From the NCBI RefSeq assembly GCF_000368565.1, contig NZ_KB849538.1:62001-126000 (forward strand): 64,000 nucleotides of DNA. The letters run 5' to 3'. This document shows positions 1 to 10,619 of the stretch, piece after piece. Position 1 is the stretch's first letter; each line of letters opens with the position of its first letter. A program made the position numbers and the translations under genes. The notes beneath the pieces were generated by a model. It was not told the DNA's origin and searched no databases. It saw only the letters and a program-made list of their open reading frames with translations. Source of the DNA: Acinetobacter gerneri DSM 14967 = CIP 107464 = MTCC 9824 (GTDB lineage Bacteria; Pseudomonadota; Gammaproteobacteria; Pseudomonadales; Moraxellaceae).

Positions 1-10
1 TCATAATAAA

Positions 11-41
11 AGTGTAAAACCATCCAATATGGTTTTACACT
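11..41. terminator. Hairpin, probable terminator of a gene left of the window
   Basis: A 13-bp perfect stem (AGTGTAAAACCAT / ATGGTTTTACACT) encloses a 5-base loop. No long T-run follows it on the plus strand; A/T-rich sequence lies on both sides. It probably ends transcription of a gene outside the window. Confidence 0.5.
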
Positions 42-201
42 CTAAAATCTATTAAATCATCCATTGTAAAAATAATTATATTTAAAAAAAGTTGCTTTAA
101 AGCCACTTTTTAAATCAACTAAAAATTAATATAATGTTTACCATATTTATAAAAATGCAATATACTTATAATATATAAAATATTAATTTCTAGGAAAAAA
201 G

Positions 202-297
202 ATGAAATTTACTGCGAACAAATTCTTAATTCCATTAAGTCTAATTATATTACTAATAAGTTTTTTAATCATTTTATACCGACTTTCCATAAATTAG
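202..297 (+). CDS. Possible 31-residue single-pass membrane peptide
   Basis: A short open frame begins with ATG at 202, preceded by a good Shine-Dalgarno (AGGA at 192-195, about 6 bases away). The product starts MKFTANKF and continues as one hydrophobic stretch of about 18 residues (roughly residues 8-26), ending YRLSIN. That is the shape of a small inner-membrane peptide. It stands alone: the upstream neighbour is outside the window and the downstream sequence is mobile-element debris. I do not recognise a family. It could be a chance AT-rich frame, so the call rests on the ribosome site and the clean transmembrane pattern. Confidence 0.35.
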   Translation: MKFTANKFLIPLSLIILLISFLIILYRLSIN

Positions 298-319
298 ATA
301 AAATAATTCAACATACTTA

Positions 320-493
320 ACCTGAATCTCGGATAAGGATTTTTCTTCAAAAATAAAAATAAAAATAAAAAGATAAACGTTATTTTAGGATTAACTTTTA
401 CAGATATTAGATTAAATTGCAGAGCTTTTTATGATCAAAATGATCGATCAGCTCAAAGATGAATGGTCTTAACTCCTTAAGCAGGATTCAGGT
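320..493. mobile_element. 174-bp MITE-like element, IS982-like ends
   Basis: Inverted ends ACCTGAATC (320-328) and GATTCAGGT (485-493) are bordered by the same 6 bp, TACTTA, at 314-319 and 494-499. This is the pattern of a small non-autonomous transposable element with its target duplication. Ends starting AC and a duplication of 6 or more bases fit the IS982 family, but that link is inference. No transposase is encoded. The decayed IS5-family element begins only 9 bases to the right. Confidence 0.5.
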
Positions 494-502
494 TACTTAA
501 TT

Positions 503-1421
503 AGATCTCTTTCATAAGTCATTTTTCACTCAATTCCATATGGTAAATTCCAGCGATTAAGTTGAATCTCAGACCGAGTCTCTTACCTCTATTTCGGTAA
601 CGGTCAGCTAGAATTTTAAAGGTCTTAAGTCGACCAAATACGTGCTCAATCCCGATTCTTCTTCTGTTAATCTCTTGGTTATACATTTTAAGCTGAGGAT
701 CTAACTTACAGTGCCGTTTGGCTTTTAACGGCAATAGGCTCTTAGTGTAAAAACAGCATAAATTCCTTGATAGCCTTTATCTGCAAGGATAAAAGCCCCT
801 TCAGGAATTTGATTTAAATTGCGTTTGAGCAACTCGAAATCATGCACTGCACCGGGACTGCTACATAAACTAAGAATTTGCTGAGTTTTATAGTGAATCA
901 TGGCCTGTACTTTAAAGGTATGCGTCTTTTTCTTGCCGCTATAGCTTTTCTTCTGTTTTTTTAGGTCTTTGTATTGGAATTTCTGTGGCATCCACGATGA
1001 CAACATTCCAGTCTATACCTTCACCTGCAGGTAAATTCTTCGGTAAATTGAACAGGTTTGACTGAATTAAGCAGTCTTCCACATGACGTACAATTCGCGA
1101 AGCTGTTGGCTCTGAAACACCATAGCTTGTTGCAATGTGAAATAAAGTTCGATACTAGCGCCAATAGCTCAGACACAGAAGAACCTGGTCTTCGAGACTT
1201 AGCTTGGATAGTCTACCTTTAGCAGGAACCTGCTTCTGTAATTGTTCCACCATTACATAAAAGGTTGACCATGAGATGCCTGTATATCGCTTAAACTGTG
1301 TTTCAGAAAGCTTCTTCGAATCGATGTGTTTCATCAGCAGATTATGCATTAATGCTAAAAAATCCGGGGTACAAATATTAATCAAAAAGATGATCGCTTT
1401 TTTGATTTATGAAAGAGATCT
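503..1421 (-). mobile_element. Decayed IS5-family insertion sequence (ISL2-like group)
   Basis: The element is 919 bp. Its inverted ends share AGATCTCTTTCATAA (503-517 and the complement of 1407-1421). The bases outside are ATT at 500-502 and ATT at 1422-1424, a 3-bp target duplication of the ANT type known for the ISL2 group of IS5. It contains one broken transposase gene on the minus strand. The intact ends and duplication show a single insertion that then decayed. Confidence 0.8.
519..1385 (-). pseudogene. IS5-family transposase, broken by a stop and two frameshifts
   Basis: Three minus-strand pieces make up one DDE transposase. 1385-1155 is the N-terminal helix-turn-helix part, ending SYWR then TAG. 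The same frame continues past this stop (YRTLFHIATSYGVSEPTAS, then a VDATEIPIQRPKK motif with the first Asp), so the stop is a nonsense change. Near 957-963, in an A-run, the frame shifts into the piece covering 1006-725 (VQAMIHYKTQQIL...ILADKGYQG, second Asp). Near 735-750 it shifts again into 734-519 (RRRIGIEHVFGRLKTFKIL, with the catalytic Glu). The A-run shift could in principle be programmed frameshifting, but the nonsense codon and the second shift argue for decay. Confidence 0.8.
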
Positions 1422-1452
1422 ATTAACTTGAAATTTTTACGCATCTTAAATT

Positions 1453-1493
1453 GATAAAATCCGATTTAACCAATTTAAAACCGGATTTTTTTA
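1453..1493 (-). terminator. Terminator of ppk1
   Basis: On the minus strand a stem of AAATCCG / CGGATTT (1482-1488 pairing with 1457-1463) closes just after the ppk1 stop codon and is followed by a short T-rich run. The position fits rho-independent termination of ppk1. Confidence 0.6.
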
Positions 1494-3572
1494 TCAAATA
1501 ATATCACCTAATAACATCTGTTGTGCATTATGAGGCTTTTGATCTTCTGTCGAGATGTTACGACACCAACTACCATCACTTTGCAATAACCATGATTGCT
1601 GATTATCCATTAAATAATTTTCTAACCCTTGCTGATAAATTCTTTTTTTGAGTCCAGTATTTTCAATAGGAAAGCACACTTCAACACGTTTAAATAAATT
1701 ACGCTCCATCCAGTCAGCACTAGAACAATACACACGTGTATCACCATTATTGTAAAAATAATAGACACGAGTATGTTCAAGGAAACGTCCCACAATCGAA
1801 CGGACACGAATATTTTCTGACAGTCCTGCTAGACCTGGACGTAAACAACAAATAGAACGAATTATTAATTCTATTTTCACACCAGCTTGAGAAGCTTCGT
1901 ATAATTTATTAATCAATTGAACTTCGGTTAGTGCATTGACCTTAATGATAATTTTTGCCGGTTTCCCTGCTTTCGCAAGCACAATCTCATTTTCAATAAA
2001 ATTCATCAACTGACTATGCAAAGTAAATGGTGCATGTAGAAGTTTCTTTAACTTCACCATTTTGCCCATACCGGTTAATTCTTGAAAAATACGATGTACA
2101 TCTTCACACAAATCTTGATTGGTCGTTAATAAACCGTAATCAGTGTAAATTTTGGCATTGCCAGCATGATAATTTCCTGTACCTAAATGTGCGTAGCGCA
2201 CCAGTTTTTGATTTTCTCGGCGTACCACCAAAATCATTTTGGCATGAGTTTTATAGCCGACAATGCCATATACCACCACAGCACCCGCTTCCTGTAAAAC
2301 ATTGGCAACAGCGATATTGGACTCTTCATCAAACCGTGCCCGTAATTCAATCACTGCGGTGACTTCTTTACCATTTCGTGCCGCCTCAGCCAAAATTTGC
2401 ACAATTTCTGAATTTGCACCGCTACGGTATAAGGTCTGTTTAATGGCCAAAACATGCGGATCTTGCGCGGCTTCACGTAATAATCGAATTACAGGGGAAA
2501 ATGATTCAAAAGGATGATGCAATAAAATATCTTGTTTCTGCATCGCACTGAAAATATTTGCAGATTTTTTCAGTATTTTTGGAATCACAGGAGTATGTGG
2601 CTCATAGCGTAAATATGGGCGTTTAAAATCCGAGACCAATCGAGCCAAATTAACAGGCCCGTCGACACGATACAATTGATGCGTATCCAAATCGAATTCT
2701 TTGAGTAAGTATTCATAAATATGTGTTGGACAATTTTTATTGACCTCCAAACGTACTGCCCGACCAAAACGGCGTGAACTGAGTTCGTCTTTTAAGGCTT
2801 CCGCTAAGTCTTCAACATCTTCAGTTAACGTTAAATCTGCATTTCGGGTTACTCTAAATTGATAGCAACCCGTTGCCGTCATTCCCGGAAATAAATCAGA
2901 CACATGAGTATGAATAATTGAAGAGAGCATCACATGATGCTCTTTGCCTTCGGTCAACTCATCTGGCAAACGCACCACACGTGGCAATGAACGTGGTGCA
3001 GGAACCACTGCCAAATCGATCTGACGGCCAAAGGCATCCTTACCTTCCAAAGTCACAATGAAATTAAGTGATTTGTTGACCAAGCGTGGAAAGGGATGCG
3101 CAGGATCTAAACTTATTGGTGTTAAGGCTGGTGCAACCTGTTCCTGAAAATATTTTTTGACCCAATTAGATTGTGCTTGAGTTAACTCTCCACGTCTTAA
3201 AAAGCTGATGCCTTCTTCTCTTAACTGCGGAAAAATTTGCTCATTTAAAATTTGATATTGGCGTTCAATCGCAGCATGTGCTGTCTCCGAAATTTGATGT
3301 AAAATTTCTTGTGGGGATAAACCATCAGCCGTTTGTATGTCTCGCTCTTGAACAAAATGTTCCAACATAGTTGCAACACGAATTTCAAAAAACTCATCTA
3401 AATTTCTAGAAAAAATTAATAAAAAATTCAATTTTTCTAAGAGTGGATTTAAAGGATCGACCGCTTGTTCTAAGACACGTAAATTAAAATCTAAAATTGA
3501 CAACTCGCGATTAATATATCGCTCAACTTGACCATATACCGGGGGGGAGGCTTGTGTAACTACGGAATTCAT
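1494..3572 (-). CDS. ppk1: Polyphosphate kinase PPK1
   Basis: PPK1 reversibly moves the terminal phosphate of ATP onto polyphosphate chains. The 692-residue product has the family's usual length. It opens with the N domain ([19 protein letters not shown]), followed by the head domain and two phospholipase-D-like catalytic domains. The two active-site histidines are visible: His443 in THAKM (the phosphorylated one, equivalent to E. coli His435) and His600 in LEHTRVYYF (equivalent to His592). The motif [20 protein letters not shown] is also typical. ATG at 3572 has only a weak ribosome site. It is read alone: a 112-bp gap separates it from the upstream membrane-protein gene and a hairpin follows it. 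A PPK2-type enzyme lies 10.5 kb away, so this region carries both classes of polyphosphate enzyme. Confidence 0.97.
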   Translation of the reverse strand: MNSVVTQASPPVYGQVERYINRELSILDFNLRVLEQAVDPLNPLLEKLNFLLIFSRNLDEFFEIRVATMLEHFVQERDIQTADGLSPQEILHQISETAHAAIERQYQILNEQIFPQLREEGISFLRRGELTQAQSNWVKKYFQEQVAPALTPISLDPAHPFPRLVNKSLNFIVTLEGKDAFGRQIDLAVVPAPRSLPRVVRLPDELTEGKEHHVMLSSIIHTHVSDLFPGMTATGCYQFRVTRNADLTLTEDVEDLAEALKDELSSRRFGRAVRLEVNKNCPTHIYEYLLKEFDLDTHQLYRVDGPVNLARLVSDFKRPYLRYEPHTPVIPKILKKSANIFSAMQKQDILLHHPFESFSPVIRLLREAAQDPHVLAIKQTLYRSGANSEIVQILAEAARNGKEVTAVIELRARFDEESNIAVANVLQEAGAVVVYGIVGYKTHAKMILVVRRENQKLVRYAHLGTGNYHAGNAKIYTDYGLLTTNQDLCEDVHRIFQELTGMGKMVKLKKLLHAPFTLHSQLMNFIENEIVLAKAGKPAKIIIKVNALTEVQLINKLYEASQAGVKIELIIRSICCLRPGLAGLSENIRVRSIVGRFLEHTRVYYFYNNGDTRVYCSSADWMERNLFKRVEVCFPIENTGLKKRIYQQGLENYLMDNQQSWLLQSDGSWCRNISTEDQKPHNAQQMLLGDII

Positions 3573-3684
3573 ATACTACCCATATTTCTTAAAAGCAATG
3601 CCATTTTTAGTTGGCTAAAAATAAATAGAATTACAAAACAAAAACTTAAATACCATTCTAAAATATTGAAAATAAATCCTAAAT

Positions 3685-4953
3685 TTACTGAATAACCATC
3701 CAAAGTACCGCCATTAAAATCGCCATATGCAGCATTTGTGCGGGGGCAAAATATAGAAAATATTTCCCGCCACCAGTTAAAAATGCATTGATGCTTTTAG
3801 AAAATGCATGTGCAGCCAAACCAATCATCATAGCGTAGACCAACGTCATCTGCTGTGGTGTTCCTTGCATCACCACCGTTGCCATGGCGGCATGCACTTC
3901 AAATAAAGAAGCGAAGAATGCCCCAATAATCAAACCGCTATCACCCAACACTACATTCAAGCCATATACCGCTGCTTGAATCACTGTCAGTGTTACCACA
4001 ATGATCAAGGCTTCCTTAATGCTGAACATACGACTGTCCATATGCGTAATATCATTTTGTGGTGTAGCCTGTTGACCCATCGTCGCTTTGGATGAATGAA
4101 TTAACATCAAGGCAATGATCAAAAGCACTGCAATGCCAATACTGCAAGGCAACAATAAAACCTTAAACCAAGCAAAATTAATCCCTGCGACAATAATCAG
4201 CAGCTGTAACAGGGTCGCAATACAGGAAATTAAGCCTGCACCGGCATTAGATTTGGCTTCTGCTTTGCCTGAACGGACTTCCATGCCCAAACTGGCAATA
4301 GTTGCGGTGCTAGAAACAAAACCGGATGCCAAAGATGACAACATCAAGGCTTTATTGTTTGGCAAGAGACGTTTAGCAATATGTGCCAAGGACTGTACGC
4401 CTAAAATCATGATCAGCAGTTTTAGAATCACATATGGATTGAGTACTGTGCCCCACATTGCCTGATCCGGCATCAGTGGCAACGCAATTAAAATCAGTGC
4501 CAGTAAAAACAAACCGTCACGCAGTTCAAAATGCTGAATCCAATTGCCAGCAAAATAATGCAATGACTGCTTGCCCATTAAAATCAGACACAACACTACC
4601 GCTAACCCTGCAGCAAGCGGCACATTAAACACACATAATGCACCAATCAAATAGGTCATCAAAAATGCCAGTTCAGTGGTCGCACCAATATCCTGTTTTT
4701 GTTTAATCAGGCTATAAACACAAAAAGTCGTGACTGAAAATGCACCTAAGATACCTACTGCAAGATGTAGTAAAAAACATACTGCCCCAAGCAAGGCGCA
4801 AATGGTAAATGAACGCAGTCCGGCAAAACTGGGTTCACTTTCTTTACGATTATGCTTTTCTCGTTCTAAACCGATTAATAAACCGCAGCCTAATGCAGAT
4901 ACCATGACTCTCAATAATTCTTGAAAGGATAAATCTAGTAATACAGTATTCAA
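3685..4953 (-). CDS. MgtC/SapB family membrane protein with DUF4010
   Basis: A 422-residue inner-membrane protein. Residues about 10-140 form an MgtC-type domain (GCGLLIGLEREKHNRKE, then FAGLRSFTICALLGAV). The rest is a DUF4010 region of many hydrophobic helices (for example LLPNNKALMLSSLASGFVSS and AFLTGGGKYFLYFAP). MgtC proteins in other bacteria are tied to low-magnesium survival and regulation of phosphate and ATP levels; the role of this two-domain form is unknown. The start is TTG at 4953, supported by GAGG about 9 bases upstream. It lies 49 bp downstream of the Na/Pi cotransporter gene on the same strand, so the two may be co-transcribed. A link to phosphate handling is an inference from neighbours. 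Confidence 0.85.
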   Translation of the reverse strand: MNTVLLDLSFQELLRVMVSALGCGLLIGLEREKHNRKESEPSFAGLRSFTICALLGAVCFLLHLAVGILGAFSVTTFCVYSLIKQKQDIGATTELAFLMTYLIGALCVFNVPLAAGLAVVLCLILMGKQSLHYFAGNWIQHFELRDGLFLLALILIALPLMPDQAMWGTVLNPYVILKLLIMILGVQSLAHIAKRLLPNNKALMLSSLASGFVSSTATIASLGMEVRSGKAEAKSNAGAGLISCIATLLQLLIIVAGINFAWFKVLLLPCSIGIAVLLIIALMLIHSSKATMGQQATPQNDITHMDSRMFSIKEALIIVVTLTVIQAAVYGLNVVLGDSGLIIGAFFASLFEVHAAMATVVMQGTPQQMTLVYAMMIGLAAHAFSKSINAFLTGGGKYFLYFAPAQMLHMAILMAVLWMVIQ

Positions 4954-5002
4954 TGTCTTAGCCTCAGCACAGCTGGATAAAAAATGCGATGAATCACATT
5001 CA

Positions 5003-6595
5003 TCAAGACTCCTCTAAAAGACGCTCATACATCACATTAGAGAAACGATAGCTATGTGCAATTAAGCGATCCATCCAACGCTGTGCAGCTAATAATTCCA
5101 CCCCTTTGGACGCGCTTAATTGATTTACTTCGGTATATTCCATGACTTTTTCGCGCATTTCGGCACGATGGCTACTGGTCCATTTTTTTAAGTGATTTAA
5201 ATCGGCTCTAAGACTTTCAATGACTGACTGATCTGCTAACTGTTCTATATTTGAAAAGTAACTTTCTAAAATATTGCAATAATCTAGTGCTAACTGAAAA
5301 ATTGCTGGTTGTGTTCGTAGCAATATCGCATTATCTAAACGCTCTAAATCATTATGTAAGACACGTACATAGACCATTACTCGCAGTAATGATAAGAATT
5401 TTTGTTTGAGCGCAGGATGCTCAGGAATCGCTATTTTTTCTAAATACTGCTCAATATGCTGAATAATCTCATTCAGCGTATTCAACTGTTGCTGTCTAGG
5501 TAATGTACCAGTCTGAAAAACCATTTGTAGAATTTTAAAAATCTCAAATATGCTGAAATATACCGCCTTTTCCGCGGCCTGTACTGCAATGGCAGGTACT
5601 TGCAAACTTCCATCATCCAGACTGTCTAAAATGGCAGGATTATTACTTGGCAACCATTGGATAATTTTCTGTTCTAAAAATTTCAGACTTGGCATAAACA
5701 TACATGCCCCCAACACACTGAATGCTGTATGAAACATCGCGAGCATAATCACTTGATCAATGCTGCTGAAAAATGCACTGTGTTTAATCAACCAAAGAAA
5801 AAACGGTGCTAACAGGAAAAATGCAGCAATCGCACTCACGAGATTAAAAATCACGTTCACAGCAACTGTACGTTTGGCATTGATCGAAGCGCCAATCACC
5901 GAAATCACGGTAATGCTGACTGCACCAATATTTTGCCCAATCACCATATATAGCGCCTGCGGCAAGTCAATCGCACCACTGACTAAGGCAGCCATAGTCG
6001 CTGTAATAGATGCACTAGAGGACTGCAGCAGCATTGCCATAATGATGCCGATCAGCACCAAAACCAATTGTGACCACAAGCTGTCATAACCAAAAAAGGA
6101 TAAATCTGAGTGTACAGCAAACCCCGCCATGGCTTTTTGCAAAACATCAATGCCAAAGAAAATCAGACCAAAGCCTGCAATCACAAGGCCCAATAAAGCC
6201 ATTTGGCCTTTAGCGATGAGTTTAAGCAGAGCGCCTAAAGCAATCATCGGTAATGCCAACATGGAAATGGAAAATTTCATGCCCAAAAATGCCACAATCC
6301 AACCAGTACTGGTTGTGCCGATATTGGCACCAATCACTACACTCATGGCTTGCGTGAAACTGAGTACCCCTGCTCCGACAAAACCAATGGCGGCGACAAT
6401 TGTTGCTGTAGATGAATGCACCAGCAATGTCATACCCAAACCTGACAGCATGGCTTTAAACGGCGTTGCCGTAAACCTTGTCAGTAACTCCTTCAAGGTC
6501 TGACCTGCAATTTCTTTAAGGCTATCAGTCAGTAACGTCATACCAATTAAAAATAGACCGACACCGCCACATAGTTCAGAGAGAATTTGAAGCAC
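5003..6595 (-). CDS. Na/Pi cotransporter family protein with PhoU-like tail
   Basis: A 530-residue protein of the NptA/PNaS family. It has two inverted hydrophobic repeats: GGVGLFLIGMTLLTDSLK with LLVHSSTATIVAAIGFVGAG, and LLQSSSASITATMAALVSGA with GQNIGAVSITVISVIGA. The QSSSA and GANIGTT/GQNIGA motifs mark the substrate path. Residues from about 340 to the end are soluble and helical, resembling a PhoU-like regulator. It should move phosphate with sodium across the inner membrane. GTG at 6595 is chosen as start because GGGGAA lies 6 bases before it. It is followed closely by the MgtC-like gene and, further down, ppk1. This suggests a phosphate uptake and storage neighbourhood. Confidence 0.9.
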   Translation of the reverse strand: MLQILSELCGGVGLFLIGMTLLTDSLKEIAGQTLKELLTRFTATPFKAMLSGLGMTLLVHSSTATIVAAIGFVGAGVLSFTQAMSVVIGANIGTTSTGWIVAFLGMKFSISMLALPMIALGALLKLIAKGQMALLGLVIAGFGLIFFGIDVLQKAMAGFAVHSDLSFFGYDSLWSQLVLVLIGIIMAMLLQSSSASITATMAALVSGAIDLPQALYMVIGQNIGAVSITVISVIGASINAKRTVAVNVIFNLVSAIAAFFLLAPFFLWLIKHSAFFSSIDQVIMLAMFHTAFSVLGACMFMPSLKFLEQKIIQWLPSNNPAILDSLDDGSLQVPAIAVQAAEKAVYFSIFEIFKILQMVFQTGTLPRQQQLNTLNEIIQHIEQYLEKIAIPEHPALKQKFLSLLRVMVYVRVLHNDLERLDNAILLRTQPAIFQLALDYCNILESYFSNIEQLADQSVIESLRADLNHLKKWTSSHRAEMREKVMEYTEVNQLSASKGVELLAAQRWMDRLIAHSYRFSNVMYERLLEES

Positions 6596-6679
6596 TACAT
6601 TCCCCTATAAATTTCAAAAAAATTATGCTATTCAATGACATTTATTTAAATCTTGCACCATTGAATTATTATCAAAGAA

Positions 6680-6722
6680 TAAAAAAAAAGCAGGCAGACT
6701 ATTCAGGGAGTCATCTGCCTGC
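6680..6722 (-). terminator. Terminator of the TetR/efflux operon
   Basis: A 9-bp perfect stem, GCAGGCAGA at 6690-6698 and TCTGCCTGC at 6714-6722, is flanked at 6680-6689 by ten A residues. On the minus strand these become the T-run of a classical rho-independent terminator. It lies just after the stop codon of the permease gene that ends the operon. Confidence 0.9.
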
Positions 6723-6736
6723 AAAAGGGAAACCCT

Positions 6737-7861
6737 TTACGCCATGGTATGAATCGTGTCTTTAAAGCGCTTCCAAGACACATAAAAAAACACTGACGCA
6801 ATACCTAACAACCATACAAATGATGGCCACACCACATCGAATCCTGCATTACGGTATAAAATGGCCTGAGCCAAAGAGACGAAGTGTGTAGTTGGGGCAA
6901 TCATCATGACCTGCTGCACTATTTCCGGCATGCTTTCACGTGGGGTTAACCCACCTGACAACATTTGCATTGGAATTAGTACCAACATCATTAGCAAGCC
7001 AAACTGCGGCATGGATTTCGAAACGGTTGCCATATAAATACCCATCGAAGTAGTTGCAAACAGTGTGAGTAAGGCGCCAAAGAAAAATAGCGGCAAACTG
7101 CCGTCAATCGGTACATGCAATACACCTTGAACCACGACTTTTAAGCCAACAAATGCAGCGATTAATACCACAAGACTCATTGACCAGACTTTGGACATCA
7201 TGATTTCAAATACCGTTACTGGCATTACCATCAAATGTTCAATGGTGCCATGCTCACGTTCACGAATCAGCGCTGCACCAGTCAGAATAATTGAAAGCAT
7301 TGCCACGTTATTAATAATCTGCATGACACTCATAAACCATTGCTTTTCAAGTGTTGGATTAAAACGCGAGCGTATCGCCAAATCTATAGGCAGATTAGTG
7401 ACTTCACGGTTACGCAGCACATATTCATTCACTTCAGACTGAATCATCTGCTGAATATAGCCTGCACCCGACATAGCTTGAGTCATACGGGTTGCATCAA
7501 CATTGACTTGAATCTCCGCACTTTCGCCAGACAACACATCTTGCTGAAAATTGGCTGGAATATTTACTGCAAAAGTAAACTCACCTGCATCCATACCCTC
7601 ATCCATCGTGTTCAGCGTTGTCGTTTTACTGGTAAAATTTGGAGGATAAAATGCTGAAGAAATCCGTTCAGACAAAGTTGAATGATCCTCATCAACAATC
7701 GCAATCGGCGCCATATTCAATGTTTCTTTTACAGCAGTTGATGATGTGTAAACTGATACAGTAAAAGTGTAAATAATTAACACTAGCATGATTGGATCAC
7801 GCCAGAGACTCCAAAGCTCTTTACAGCCGAGCTGATAGATATTCTGTAATTTTGTGAACAT
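6737..7861 (-). CDS. yhhJ: ABC-2 type permease, YhhJ-like
   Basis: A 374-residue inner-membrane ABC-2 permease. One membrane helix lies near residues 15-35 (PIMLVLIIYTFTVSVYTSS), followed by a large periplasmic domain to about residue 180. Five helices follow in the C-terminal half, including the conserved LIREREHGTIEHLMVMPV segment. It is the last gene of the operon and begins one base after the upstream ABC fusion ends, with GGAG before its ATG. It probably pairs with the permease half of that fusion to form the channel of a HlyD-dependent exporter. The substrate cannot be read from sequence. Confidence 0.9.
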   Translation of the reverse strand: MFTKLQNIYQLGCKELWSLWRDPIMLVLIIYTFTVSVYTSSTAVKETLNMAPIAIVDEDHSTLSERISSAFYPPNFTSKTTTLNTMDEGMDAGEFTFAVNIPANFQQDVLSGESAEIQVNVDATRMTQAMSGAGYIQQMIQSEVNEYVLRNREVTNLPIDLAIRSRFNPTLEKQWFMSVMQIINNVAMLSIILTGAALIREREHGTIEHLMVMPVTVFEIMMSKVWSMSLVVLIAAFVGLKVVVQGVLHVPIDGSLPLFFFGALLTLFATTSMGIYMATVSKSMPQFGLLMMLVLIPMQMLSGGLTPRESMPEIVQQVMMIAPTTHFVSLAQAILYRNAGFDVVWPSFVWLLGIASVFFYVSWKRFKDTIHTMA

Positions 7862-7862
7862 C

Positions 7863-10619
7863 TTATTGCTCCTGTTTCTTCAGCAAGGCAATAGCAGCAA
7901 ACATTACTACCGGAACAGCCATGGCAATGATCCAAATGGCCTGTTTCAAATCATCAAAGCCCAAACCTTTATTAAAAATTCCACGACTGATATTGACCAT
8001 ATGCGTTGCCGGATAAATTTCCCCAAACCAGCGTCCAAACCCTTCCAAAGACGATACAGGATTGATAATTCCAGCAAACTGCATAACTGGTATCAAAGTC
8101 CCAATCATGACTAAAAACATTGAAGCAATCTGGCTTTTGGTAATAGTAGATGCCAATAGCCCCATACCTGTGGCAAAAATTACAAACAAAAAAGAAGTTA
8201 AGGTCAGAGCAAAGAAGCTACCTTTTACAGGTACATCAAATAAAGTAACCATGACCAAACACATAAGGAAATAGTTCAGCATTGCCAACAAAATATACGG
8301 AATCTGTTTACCAATTAAAAATTCTGTTCGCGTCACTGGTGTGACATACAAATTCACAATCGAACCTAATTCTTTTTCTCGCACCACAGATAAAGCAGTC
8401 AGCATGGCAGGAATCAACAGCAGTAATAAAGGCAGTACTGCGGGCGACATTGCTGGCAAACTTTTAATATCTGGGTTATAGCGGTAGCGGGTTTCAACAC
8501 TCACAGCGCTAGATGTTTTATAACCACTTTGTTCTAATGCTTTTTGCATCAGCCAATACGTGTGAATCCCCTGCACATAACCTTGCACAGTTTCTGCACG
8601 CTGTGGCATCGCACCATCAATCCACGCAGCGACTTGCACCTGTTCACCACGAGCAACATCACGAGCAAAATTTGGCGGAATTTCTATCGCCAAGGAAATA
8701 TCCCCACTACGCATACGCTGATCAATATCATCATAGCTTTGCAGCGATGGTTGTTCGATAAAATAGCGCGACCCTGCAATACTCATGCTGTAGTTTTGAC
8801 TTAAGCTCGTTTGGTCACGATCCAGCACAGCGAATTTGAGGTCTTCAACATCCATGGTGATGCCGTAGCCCATGACCAGCAGTAAAATTAATGACCCCAT
8901 TAAAGCCATGGTGGCGCGAATCGGATCACGCGCCAACTCCAAAGATTCACGCCAGGCAAAACTCAATAACCGGCGCAAACTGAATTTTTTTGGCTTGGCA
9001 TTCAGTTCTTTACTGCCATTTGTTTCAGCAATACTTTCCGCCAAATCATTGGGCTGATCTTTAGTGCCTGCACCAGCATCAATCAAATAACCGATAAAAG
9101 CTTCTTCAAGTGTTTCAGCATGGCGGTTTTTAATCAGCTGTGCTGGTGACGCACTGTCAAGCACCCGTCCAGCGTGCATCATTGACATTCGGTCACAGCG
9201 CAAGGCTTCATTCATAAAATGCGTTGAAATAAAGATCGTGACCCCATCATTACGCGACAAATTGATTAAATAGCGCCAGAAATTATCACGCGCAATCGGG
9301 TCAACCCCAGATGTTGGTTCATCCAGAATTAAAATTTCAGGATTATGCACCAGTGCCACTGCGAGTGATAAACGCTGACGAACCCCCAAGGGCAAATCAT
9401 CAGGCAGTTTTTCTTTCACATTCTCAAGATCAAAACGCTCGAGCATCAGTTGTACACGCGGCTCAATTTGCTCTTGTGGCACATGAAATAATTTGGCATG
9501 CAATACCAAATTCTGCACAATAGTCAGTTCGCTATACAGGGAAAAAGCCTGCGACATATAGCCCACACGACGCCGGGTTTCAATATTGCTGCCTTCAACG
9601 GGCTGACCAAACAGCCATGCCTGCCCTTCCGATGCTTCTAAGAGGCCCGTCAGCACTTTCATGGTGGTAGATTTACCGCAGCCATTTGAACCTAGAAAGC
9701 CAAAAATCTCACCACGTTTAATTTGAAAATTAACATGATCTACAGCAGTAAAATCTCCGAATTTTACTGTTAAATCTTTCGCTTCAAGTGCAAAGGTATC
9801 TGAACCATAATCCGGCAAGGGCGGGATCACGACAGGTTCATAACCGGCTTTTTTTTCTTCTGGCAGCAATTTAATAAATGCATCTTCTAAGCTGATGCTT
9901 TGGGTTTGACTGAGCAGCTCCTGCGGTGTGCCAGTTTTTAAAATTTCCCCATCATCCATCATGGCAAGCCAGTCGAAACCTTGTGCCTCATCCATATAAG
10001 CAGTAGCAACAATTACACTCATATGTGGACGAACTTTGCGAATACGGTTAATTAATTCCCAAAATTGCGCTCGCGCCAAAGGGTCAACCCCTGTTGTAGG
10101 CTCATCTAAAATCAGAAAATCCGGATCATGAATTAAAGAGCAGCATAGACTCAATTTCTGCTTCATCCCGCCAGAAAGTTTTCCTGCTGGGCGATCTAAA
10201 AAATTGTATAAACCTGTACTCTTGGTCAGTTCATCAATTCGTTTGCGGCGCTCGATGGCATCATGTCCAAATAACCGGGCCACAAATTGTAAATTTTCTT
10301 CAACAGTTAATGTTTTATAGAGGTTTTTTCCTAGACCCTGAGGCATATAGGCAATATATGGGCAGACCTGAATTCGATGATATTTATCTGCAATATCACC
10401 ACCCAAGACTGTTACTTTCCCCTGCTGCACAATTTTAGCACCTGACAACAAAGCCAATAAGCTAGATTTACCTACCCCATCTGGACCGATCAAACCAATC
10501 ATGCAACCTGCAGGTAACGTTAACGACACTTTATTAAGCGCGACTGTTTTTCCATATTTCAGGCTGACATTTTCAATTTCTGCAACAAACGATCCTTTTT
10601 CAGATTGTTGTGTCATCAT
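7863..10619 (-). CDS. rbbA: RbbA/YhiH-like ABC transporter: two ATPase domains fused to a permease
   Basis: A 918-residue fusion. The first ATPase domain covers about residues 10-245 (GPDGVGKSS Walker [16 protein letters not shown] signature, [12 protein letters not shown]alker B). The second covers about 285-515 ([36 protein letters not shown]). The ABC-2 permease follows ([20 protein letters not shown] through [15 protein letters not shown]). Its second signature reads LGVRQ rather than LSGGQ, a variation seen in this type of half-site. The length matches E. coli RbbA, which has been described as a ribosome-associated ATPase but is encoded with HlyD and permease partners as here. It overlaps the adaptor gene by 4 bp (ATGA), so the two are translationally coupled. 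It likely energises export with YhhJ, the HlyD adaptor and the outer-membrane factor. Confidence 0.93.
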   Translation of the reverse strand: MMTQQSEKGSFVAEIENVSLKYGKTVALNKVSLTLPAGCMIGLIGPDGVGKSSLLALLSGAKIVQQGKVTVLGGDIADKYHRIQVCPYIAYMPQGLGKNLYKTLTVEENLQFVARLFGHDAIERRKRIDELTKSTGLYNFLDRPAGKLSGGMKQKLSLCCSLIHDPDFLILDEPTTGVDPLARAQFWELINRIRKVRPHMSVIVATAYMDEAQGFDWLAMMDDGEILKTGTPQELLSQTQSISLEDAFIKLLPEEKKAGYEPVVIPPLPDYGSDTFALEAKDLTVKFGDFTAVDHVNFQIKRGEIFGFLGSNGCGKSTTMKVLTGLLEASEGQAWLFGQPVEGSNIETRRRVGYMSQAFSLYSELTIVQNLVLHAKLFHVPQEQIEPRVQLMLERFDLENVKEKLPDDLPLGVRQRLSLAVALVHNPEILILDEPTSGVDPIARDNFWRYLINLSRNDGVTIFISTHFMNEALRCDRMSMMHAGRVLDSASPAQLIKNRHAETLEEAFIGYLIDAGAGTKDQPNDLAESIAETNGSKELNAKPKKFSLRRLLSFAWRESLELARDPIRATMALMGSLILLLVMGYGITMDVEDLKFAVLDRDQTSLSQNYSMSIAGSRYFIEQPSLQSYDDIDQRMRSGDISLAIEIPPNFARDVARGEQVQVAAWIDGAMPQRAETVQGYVQGIHTYWLMQKALEQSGYKTSSAVSVETRYRYNPDIKSLPAMSPAVLPLLLLLIPAMLTALSVVREKELGSIVNLYVTPVTRTEFLIGKQIPYILLAMLNYFLMCLVMVTLFDVPVKGSFFALTLTSFLFVIFATGMGLLASTITKSQIASMFLVMIGTLIPVMQFAGIINPVSSLEGFGRWFGEIYPATHMVNISRGIFNKGLGFDDLKQAIWIIAMAVPVVMFAAIALLKKQEQ

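Noticed and set aside
2027..2517. Plus-strand frames of 84-111 residues opposite ppk1
   Set aside because: They lie wholly inside ppk1 on the other strand, have no domain and mirror its codon pattern.
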